This document shows, piece by piece, positions 56,190-64,000 of a stretch of DNA of 64,000 nucleotides (positions are counted from its first letter, which is position 1; every line of letters starts with the position of its first letter). A program made the position numbers and the translations under genes. The DNA is taken from positions 20,770,707 to 20,834,706 of the forward strand of contig NC_086354.1 in the NCBI RefSeq assembly GCF_036324505.1, given 5' to 3'. This DNA is from Eleginops maclovinus. Taxonomy: Eukaryota; Chordata; Actinopteri; Perciformes; Eleginopidae. The notes under the pieces are model-generated. The model did not search any database and was not told the origin of the DNA. It saw nothing but the letters and a program-made list of their open reading frames with translations.

Positions 56190-59100
56190 ATGAGCAGAGA
56201 GCTTAAAGGGAGCCTCCTCCACTGATGTCATTAGTCTGGTAGAGGGTTTCATTCGTTAGAGGGATGATTTATTATTATGGAGGAAAAAGCTTCATAGGAA
56301 ACATGAGACATCTTTGCCTTCTCTCCTTTTCTAGAATCTGCTTTAAAGTCAAACATATTTGAGTAAAAAAGATTCAGAGAGCTTCCAAGAAAACAAGTCT
56401 GGCGTGTGTGAAAGCGGTGTATCAAACTCTGGTGTGAATAAAAACAAAAACTAAGAAAGTAAAGACTGCATTTCATGTTCCCTTACAAATACCTGAACCC
56501 TTTCCCTGCAACAGGATATGTAATGCTTTCCTTGTTAACCCTTTGTTGACTGCCCCGAACATTCCATTTTTTCCACACTTGATGACCTCATGGCACAAAT
56601 AACCTTACTGTGTGGCCATACTACATGGCAGAGATGAAATATACACACCATTGTAATCAGAAGAAAGAGCACTTTAAAATGGTATAAAACATAAATAATT
56701 ATGTGTAAAGGTAGCATAATTATTTTTATAAATATGCTCAAAATTAATCCGAAAAAATCATAAAAATTACAGATTTCAACAGAAATGTTATTTTTTCCCT
56801 ATTTTCTGTTGTAGATAGGGAAAAACATAGAGTATATGACAGACTAGCAAAGTTGTCCCCTACTCAATGAAAAAAAACAGAATCAATTTATCATTTTCTG
56901 CTCAAAAGTTATGGTCAATTCATTATGCCCTGTACGTTTGCAGAAAATTATAGAATCTTTACAGAGTAGAATGTCTTCACTGCCCAATTTGACATTTGAC
57001 CTCAAAATCCAGACAGAATGGTCAAAATAAGTTATTTTGGCCATATATCAATGAGACAGAGCTATATATGGTATGTTTCATTATACTTTAGGACAGGTAA
57101 TACAAATCCTTCTGGAAAAGAAAGTGTTAACCTTTTAGTGACCGCTGAAAATTTACACCTAAAAAACCCAAATATGTACATTTTAACTTTTTTTTTGTAA
57201 ACCACCAAAACACCCAACATCAATTTTGATGGTATTTAGTTGATTTATTTGCAAACATAAGTTATTACAAAACATATTGCTTAAGTCATTTTTTTTTAGA
57301 TGTGGTAACTCAATAAAGAAGTGCAATTATCAATCACGAAAAATAACAATCAATAAACATAAGCAGCAATGGACAAAAAGTCAACCATCAACTAAAAAAG
57401 TGCTTCTTATTTAGGATGAAAAGGCATGTCAGTCAATCAATAAAATCTAATAATAAATGTAAATTCATTAGTAAGTGCATTTCCAATAAACAATCAATAG
57501 TAAATGAACACTCAATGTCAGATCAATGGTAATGGGAAGTGCCTCCTGTTTTCATGTGCAATAAACAATATTTTCTTGTCAATCACTATAAACAGTACCA
57601 AAACGTTCTTCTTATTTATATTTAACAAACAATACAAAATCAATCAACAGCAACGGTCAATCAACAATCAACTAAGACAGTGTTTCTAATTGATGATGAA
57701 CAATCATGTAAAGTGCAGTCAATGAACAATTATGACAAGATAAATCAACAAAAATCAAGGAACAAAACTAATCAATTTCTGTGTTCACAATTCATTTTTG
57801 TTTTTATTGCTCTTTCTATGTTCATAATTCTTTGTATGCCATACTTTAAAACAATTCTTGTCTTGAGTTATGTGCAAGTAGACCTGGCATTGAGGGGCAT
57901 CACATTTTGTAACAACCTTGAGTGCTTGTTTGCTGGTGTCATAGCAGACTCTACAATTTCTCTTTGTATCAGAGACAGAAGGAATGTGATCAGAGACAAA
58001 TTCCCCAGGGTTTTGTACAGAAGCATAAACTGGGGGCTCTCCATACTCCTCAAGGCCAGCCAGCTGCCGGACAAGCTCCTCTCTGAATTCGGTCACAGAA
58101 TACTTTTGTGGTCGCTTGAGCGCAGCTACATCAGGGTTTGCAGCCCGGTGAATCTGGAACAATATGAAGCTGTTTACGACAGCAATATCCATCATATGAA
58201 AGAAGAGAGTCTTCCACCATCGCATGCACTTTCTCAAGGCTGTGCTCTGCCCAATAAGCTGGTCAGACCGGTCAACCCCATTCATGAAAAAATTGTAGTC
58301 ATGTATAGCCTTGGGTTGTTTCACTCTAATACAATGCCACCTGTGTGCGAATTTTTCTCTCCTTTGCACATGCAGGAACTCATTTGCTGAGTGGATAGAT
58401 GACAGAAGGGTCACAGGCCTATTGTCCTTCCACTGCAATGCCAAACAACAGTTATCGCGGACCCACCTCATAGCTCCCCTATCTTTCCCTTTCACCCACT
58501 GCTTCCCTTTCTTTACTGAGTCAGGGAAACCTTTTCTGTTTTCAGCTGCAGTCCCACAAGAAGGCATCTGGAGCTGAAACAAGTCCTTTACTAGTTTTGG
58601 GGATGTGTAAAAGTTGTCAAAGTACACATGATACCCCTGGTGTGCAAGAGAGCTACAGAGTCTCATCACTACATCATACCCCAAACCATTCTCACTAGGT
58701 GCAGCATTAACATTTCGGCCAGTGTAAACGTCAAAGTCATAAGTATAACCATTCAAACTGTCAGCTAACACCCAGAGCTTAATTCCCCACTTTGTGGGTT
58801 TGTTCTTTATATACTGGCGAATACCAGACCTATGTTTAGATTTCACCATTCTTTCATCCACAGCAACATGCTGGAATGGTTGGTAAAGTGCTTTACACGT
58901 CACCTTGAAAGTCTCTAACAGGCCAGTGATTTTACGTAGTTTATCACGCTCATCTTCAGCACCATGATCTACAACATGGAGCATTGCCATCAATGCTTTG
59001 AACCGGTCTCTTGACATTATGCTGCGTGCCCACAGGCCATGGTACAGGGTTTTGGTGCTCCAGTGTCTGTAAAAAGAACTAACTGGGACAAGGCCACAAA

Positions 59101-62100
59101 ACATTACAAGGGCCATCAGTCGTGCCAATTCATCTGGACTGGTTTCTTTCCATGTACCATCTGTGCCACCATAATAGGGCTTTCTGAGTATTTCCTCCCA
59201 GGCATAAGCATTTGTGTAGGTGCAGATTTGTAGCAGGAGGGCATCAGTAAAAAAAAGTTGAAAAAAATCTATGGCTTTGGTCATGGTACCTCGTGTTACT
59301 GGTACATCTAGGTGAACACCAGGCTGGCGTACAGGACGGAAAGATGGCAACTGGTTGGGCATGTCTGGATCATCATAGCTAGATGTCTGGACAACAGGTT
59401 GATTCACTCGATGTGCAGCTCTCCCTCGTCCTCTCCCTCGTCCTCTCCCTGCGCGCGGTCGCTCTGGCATTTCTTCTGGTGCCTCCCTTTCAGGCTCAGG
59501 CTCAGGCTCATCCTCCTCTGAGTCGGTGGCAGAACCAGGAGAAAGTTGAGTTCTAAAAGTTGAGATATAAAAAAAACAATACAAGTTGTTCACAACCTAG
59601 GTCAAGGCTAATTCCAGTCAGAAAAGGTGGTAGCAGAAAAGTTGCCACTGTCTACATGTCATTATTTTCTTTCTAGAAGTTGAGATAAAAAAAACAATAC
59701 AAATTGTTCACAACCTAGGTCAAAGCTAAGTTCAGTCAGAAAAGTTGTAGCAGAAAGGTTGCTTACTTACTAAATGTCATTAGGCTACTTTCTGTCTAGA
59801 AGTTGAGAACAAAAATACAAGTTGTTCAAAACCTAGCTCAAGGCTACTTTCAGTCAGAGAAGGTTGCTACTTACTAGGCATCCCATTACTTTCTTATATG
59901 CCATTACTTTCTTATAGGGAGCAAAAATAGACATTTCTGGAACTAAACAGAACGAGTAACACTGATATTTATTTATTTATTCAATCCTATATTCAGCTCT
60001 TCATCCAGACATGCCCATGGCATATGCTAACAACGCTACAATGTTGGCAAAGGGCTAATTTACCCGCGAGAGATAAAGCGCTAGTGATGCGCGGGTTAAG
60101 GATTTTTAACCCCCGCACCAACCCAACCCATCGTGACAGCCAATCCGCACCGCCCGACCCGCAAAATTACGCTCTGATTTTTTAACCCAACCCGACCCAA
60201 CCCGCGAAAATGGGAGAAAAAAAAAAAAAAAGATACCAGTGAGTTTACGTCGTGATTTGCCAAACGGTAGGCCTATTAACGAGGGGTTTTGCTCACAATT
60301 ATGAGGAGATGCACGGCAGGCTATTATTTTCGCTAAACAAATGATTGACAGGAGGCATAGCTCGCAGCTTGCTGCTGCCTTCTGACGTGCTGCCTGTGTG
60401 CGGTGCATGAGACGGAGCGGGAAGAGAGGGAGAAAACCCCATTTTATCCTTACACAAAAGACAAGCATATGAACGGATACATATAACTATAATAGCTGGA
60501 ATAATTGCGATTTTTACCCGACCCGCCCGCTACCCGCATTTTCCACGGAAAAAACAACCCGGCCCGCCCGACCCACGGGCTAGCCCGCGGGACCCACGGG
60601 TTTTGGGCCAGCCCGCGCATCACTATAAAGCGCGATCAAAAATAAACAATCACCAGGCACGATTTTTTTTGTTGTGACAGACAAAAAAACACATTATACA
60701 AAAGGCACAGTCTACTCTGAGTATTATCCCTCGAAACTATAATGTTTTATGAAGCTGTAAGTAGTCTAAAATACAATCTTGAGTTTCAAGAACTTTATTT
60801 GTTTACTCACGTATCATCGTTGTCGTCGTCGTCATGAAAGTCTTCATTCAGTTCACGGTCCAACTCGTACTCTTCTCCACTGGATATACCTCCTATTTCA
60901 CTGTCTTCACCGCTATTGTCATCATTTGTGTGTTGACAACACATTTCTGCCACCTCAGCAGCTGAAAAACGCACTTGAGGATGCCTACGATCTGACATGT
61001 TCATTCAGTGTGCAGCCGCGAAATGAGCCAAACGCGATTCACCTGGCGATTCACGCGAACCTTTTTAGGGCGGGACGATCACAAGATGTAAAATGACATA
61101 ACTCAGCCAATAGGCTATCAAAACGAACTCAACTACTTGACAGTGATTGGCTAGGTGTTGACAACATATCTACATAGTTTTTTTCATCGGTGAGGTTAAA
61201 TGCGTGATTCAAACACGGCGAAGACGTCATGGTTCGATATCGAACCAAATTTACATGGGCCGTCAACAAAGGGTTAAACAATATAAAAAATGTCATATAT
61301 TTGTCTTTTGCTGGTTGGACACACAAACCTATGTGTAGTACATGTGTCTCATGATACGGTCCATACGATCGATGGAGACCTTATTTAAGAGGATGTCTGT
61401 TCATTTTTAAAGTGTATCAGATGTTTAGAGCGGTAATCAGCTGCAGGACACTCACCTCATTGTAACGGTTACTGGGGACCTTGATGCTCGTCTTCCTCAC
61501 CTCCATGTCCACAACCAGACCCTTCACCACCGGCAGCGTGTACTGGTAGTTCCGGAAGTCCTACGATGAAGATTTTAAAACGGCATTATTCAAATTGTAA
61601 ATCTTCATGCAGGTAAAATAATAAATAAAAATACTTGGTGATTTAAGGGTCTGTTTGACTTCACAAACCATGCACTACAGCCTCGGACTCAAATAATAAA
61701 AAAACAAAGCCACTCACTGCGAGCAGATTCATGATGGTGTGACCGGTCTCTCCGAAGAGCGGCTTTCTGAAGCGCACACTGAACAGCGGACAGGGATAGA
61801 CTGCAAAACAAAAGGTTAGGTTGTTGAGAAATCCACAATAGAAAGGTATGACTACCAACATGTTATCTGAAATAAATAACGTGTTTAGGATTTCGTTTCC
61901 TTTGCTGCTGTAACAACATTCCTTAGCATTTATCTATTTCCCCACTCGTGGTTCTTGGTCTATCTTAGTTATATAGCGGGTTTTTTCAAGCTGTGTATCC
62001 TGTGTTCTTTATCCTTTTTACTCATTAATGCAAATGAACTGAAGAGACCCCACACATCACATACAGAGCACCCCCCGCCGTTAAGAGGAGCACTCCTAAT

Positions 62101-63572
62101 CCACAACCGATAACCAAGGCTGTTTTTTCACCAGCAACCAAAGCTCCTTAGATGACTATTTTTAGCTTTATCTGTGCAAACAGCTGGAAAAGAACTCTCG
62201 CCCCAAACTCTCATTAGCAATAAAAACAAATCTGCCATTCAGTGGAGATCTGTACCATGACGTGCGACACAAACTCCTGCTGGTCACTATTACAGGTGAG
62301 AGGAGACGACTTCACCGTTTGTTAGGCAGATTCATTTCAGGTGAAGGTGGTATTTTGTGTATAGGGCCTGGACTGTACGTGTATTTGTTAATGTATTCTA
62401 TCCGGGCTGGCTGGAAGCAACGCGGAGGCTTAGCGGTGTCAGGCGGCACTCAGGCTGGCAGCTCGGCGTAGAGAGAGGGGATTTGGTGGAGCGGAGGCTC
62501 TCCGATAAACCCCCTCACAAGACGTCCTGGTTCATATGAGAAGCCGTGAGAAACGCAGGCTGGTTTGATGTATAAAGGCTTCTTCTGACAACTGACATAC
62601 TAAGCTCTTTGGATTAAGCTAGATCTTTATATTTACCAAAAGGAAACCATCAAACCAACCATGAGGGGACACTCCCGCTCTTAGCTCTCCCTTCCTCCAA
62701 TTTGAGACGTTTGGTTCTGATGACAGTAAAATGAAATCTCTGTTTAAGAAACCATTGTCCATCCTATGGGGCGAGGTCCAATAAGTGTTGTTGCTAGATG
62801 TATTTCATTTGAGCAATACCTTTCTCAGTGTGTGATAAATTAAACAGAAAGCAGCTGAAAAATCTTTCCTTCCTGCACCATGATGCAATGTGAGACAATA
62901 AGAGAACAAAAACTACGAGCAGGAACTACAGACAGTTTCAGCTTGGATTTCTCAGGAAAGCCAGTTAAGTGCAAGGTGGAGATGTGGCCCATAAAATGAT
63001 TTCATTGATCTCTTTGCTTGTATTGCAAACTAACTGCGTTTCCAACAGCGAAAATGGCTCAACACACCGCAAAATGGAGAATATGAAAATCTACATTTCC
63101 ATGTTTACTGGAAAGAAAGATCTGCTCATATGATGGAAAGCTTCATAACAAATGTTCAATTGATCTATAGATTACATCGTCTCATCAGCGGCTGTTTTCA
63201 AGGTCAACTTTGTGATTGGACTCATTTATGTGTATATTTATTTTGTTGCATTTTCTTCAGGAGAACTGTATGTAAACACTTCAAAATATTAAATTACACA
63301 TATTACTGTATTGCTACTGTTCCTAGTGTGAATCCCCCCCGACTCACATCGGTACTCTGCGCCCAGCCGCAGCATGAGGCGGATGGGGAAGACCTTGGCC
63401 CAGGGCGTCTCCCACTTCTGTATGAGGATGCCGAAGAGGTAGGGCGGGTTGGGCAGCAGCAGGTCCTGCAGCGACTGGAAGGAGGGGCTGATGTAGAGGA
63501 AGCCGCCGTGCTCCTTACTGCCCAGGAAGCTCTGCGTGAAGAACGAGTGACTCAGGTGGCTCAGCACGTTGC
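52699..63572 (-). CDS. zfyve9: SARA, zinc finger FYVE domain-containing 9 (3' exons)
   Basis: SARA is an early-endosome FYVE protein that presents SMAD2/3 to the TGF-beta receptor. Nine minus-strand exons are present: 63572-63348, 61800-61718, 61560-61456, 55539-55389, 55212-55132, 54452-54290, 53507-53402, 53210-53034, 52860-52699 (stop TAG). They encode about 417 residues of the C-terminal SARA domain. Landmarks are [120 protein letters not shown] and the ending [24 protein letters not shown] and SMAD-binding parts lie beyond the right edge. A possible further exon end (AACCCTTT|GTGAGT) is seen at 63993-64000. The 5.9 kb intron 55540-61455 holds a piggyBac element. The cc2d1b neighbour supports zfyve9 over zfyve16. 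Confidence 0.93.
56101..56188. repeat. (TG)44 microsatellite
   Basis: Forty-four uninterrupted TG units in the zfyve9 intron, about 350 bp left of the piggyBac end. No other structure is visible between 55540 and 56538. Confidence 0.97.
57127..57150. other. Internal TTAA plus end-like sequence in the piggyBac element
   Basis: TTAACCTTTTAGTGACCGCT at 57127-57146 matches the element end pattern (CCCTTTGTTGACGGC) at about 11 of 15 positions after a TTAA. It may be an older or alternative terminus, or chance in AT-rich DNA. Confidence 0.3.
57785..61004 (-). CDS. piggyBac transposase (PGBD/DDE_Tnp_1_7), two exons
   Basis: Exon 1 is 61004-60811 (starting [13 protein letters not shown], then an acidic run EDSEIGG...DDDDNDD), with a GTGAGT donor. 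Exon 2 is 59552-57785, with a CAACTTTTAG acceptor. The phases join to give about 653 residues without a stop. The catalytic aspartates lie in HVAVDERMV (codon 58858-58856), [11 protein letters not shown] (58618-58616) and NGVDRSDQL (58273-58271 and 58264-58262). The C-terminus has a Cys/His-rich zinc-binding end: [20 protein letters not shown] and then CFKVWH. The N-terminal third is acidic and has an Arg-Gly run ([10 protein letters not shown]). It looks functional by sequence; activity is unknown. Confidence 0.88.
59553..59915. repeat. Three tandem copies of about 120 bp in the transposase intron
   Basis: Copies start at about 59553, 59673 and 59797. Each has AGAAGTTGAGA(T)A, an A-run, ACAATACAAGTTGTTCACAA, CCTAGGTCAAGGCTA, CAGTCAGAAAAGGT and a TGTCATTA...TTTCT segment. 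On the minus strand each copy begins with CTCAACTTYTAG, the acceptor used for transposase exon 2 in the first copy. Confidence 0.8.
60082..60625. mobile_element. Non-autonomous hAT element nested in the piggyBac intron
   Basis: Inverted ends TAGTGATGCGCGGG (60082-60095 and the complement at 60612-60625) are perfect for 14 bp. They are flanked by identical 8-bp duplications TAAAGCGC (60074-60081 and 60626-60633), the length typical of hAT. The sub-ends are runs of AACCCGACCC-type motifs. I see no transposase inside; an open frame at 60106-60468 is not one. Confidence 0.92.
61230..61247. other. 18-bp perfect palindrome near the piggyBac right end
   Basis: TGGTTCGATATCGAACCA lies 26 bp inside the element end. 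No equal palindrome is visible at the other end. It may be a transposase or host-factor site. Confidence 0.5.
61801..63347. other. zfyve9 intron, no gene seen
   Basis: AT-rich with a few short open frames; nothing recognisable. It separates the zfyve9 exons at 63572-63348 and 61800-61718. Confidence 0.6.
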
Positions 63573-64000
63573 CTTTAGGAGATGAGGAAGGAGGGGAGGA
63601 GAGAGATTAGGGATATAGGAGACGTTGGGAGGAAAAGGAGGGGTTGGTGAAATAAGAGAGGGGGCGGGGGCAGCTTGGTAGTGGGGGAGAAAAGAGTAGT
63701 AATATAAACAAAATATATATTTCTGGAAAGAGGGGTATACGCAGACTGCCATGTGAAAGGTGTGTTTGCAGGATATCTGAAAAATATAATAAAGGTCAAA
63801 AGAAAAGCAGGGAATATTGTGAAAGGTAACGTAAACAACATGTAGAGGAGTAAGTTCAAGAAAAGGAGTGAGAAACTCTGAATTGAGTGGTAAATATGAG
63901 AAGAAAGAGGCTTTAAGTGTATCTGTACAGCTCTGTTTTGAGTTCCACAGCAGGGAAAAGATATGTTTGCCCTACAGCCTCGTATTACTCACAAAGGGTT
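63573..64000. other. zfyve9 intron and possible exon edge at window end
   Basis: Purine-rich intronic DNA. On the minus strand AACCCTTT|GTGAGTAA at 63993 is a good donor. Its phase cannot be confirmed, because only eight exon bases are inside the window. Confidence 0.35.

Larger units (their letters stand above)
56539..61273 (-). mobile_element. piggyBac-family DNA transposon, apparently complete
   Basis: The element is bounded by TTAA on both sides (56535-56538 and 61274-61277), the piggyBac target. Its ends are inverted repeats: left CCCTTTGTTGACTGCCC, right (reverse) CCCTTTGTTGACGGCCC, with one mismatch in 17. Inside, a minus-strand transposase has all catalytic aspartates. It is 4735 bp long, of which about 550 bp is a nested hAT insertion. 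It sits in zfyve9 in the same orientation as that gene. The 3' part of the element (57180-57780) is rich in CAATCAAT-type short repeats. Confidence 0.88.

Noticed and set aside
57680..58390. 236-codon open frame on the plus strand
   Set aside because: It is antisense to the piggyBac transposase, which has all family motifs on the minus strand.
60106..60468. Open frame inside the hAT element as a transposase
   Set aside because: It has no hAT domain, and the element is only 544 bp, so it is non-autonomous.

Overview
The window is vertebrate nuclear DNA, almost certainly from a teleost (probably spiny-rayed) fish. Genes are split into many short exons with GT-AG junctions. Non-coding DNA is AT-rich and carries (TG)n, (TGGA)n and (CAA)n tracts, tRNA-derived SINEs, a Tc1-type fragment, a hAT element and a piggyBac element, a mixture typical of fish. 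The exon models below were built by hand from reading frame, splice sites and remembered protein families; no alignment was run.

Layout, left to right. (1) 1-14763, minus strand: the 5' part of gnal (G-olf alpha). It has two alternative first exons, the XL form at 14274-14763 and the short form at 4654-4792, which share exons 2-4; the remaining exons lie beyond the left edge. (2) 16.1-25.2 kb, plus strand: mak, a ciliary MAK/CILK-family kinase, transcribed divergently from gnal, with what looks like a mutually exclusive exon pair (4a/4b) inside the kinase domain. (3) 25.5-26.4 kb, minus: tmem14c, convergent with mak. (4) 26.8-29.9 kb, minus: pak1ip1, a WD40 ribosome-biogenesis factor. (5) 30.4-35.0 kb, plus: an EndoU-family endoribonuclease, divergent from pak1ip1. 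(6) 35.7-51.4 kb, plus: cc2d1b, an ESCRT-III/endosomal regulator of 24 coding exons. (7) 52.7 kb to the right edge, minus: the 3' half of zfyve9 (SARA), convergent with cc2d1b. One zfyve9 intron holds a 4.7 kb piggyBac element whose transposase frame appears intact; the transposase intron itself holds a 544 bp hAT element.

As recalled, the human counterparts lie in three blocks: GNAL on 18p11, MAK-TMEM14C-PAK1IP1 on 6p24, and CC2D1B-ZFYVE9 on 1p32. The window is therefore a fish-type junction of segments that are separate in mammals. The genes form no single pathway, although cc2d1b and zfyve9 both act on endosomes and mak and gnal both act in ciliated sensory cells.

The most noteworthy observations are the mak exon 4a/4b pair, which is phase-matched so that joint inclusion gives a stop codon, and the apparently complete piggyBac element with TTAA target duplications, near-perfect inverted ends, all catalytic aspartates and an inferred two-exon transposase.
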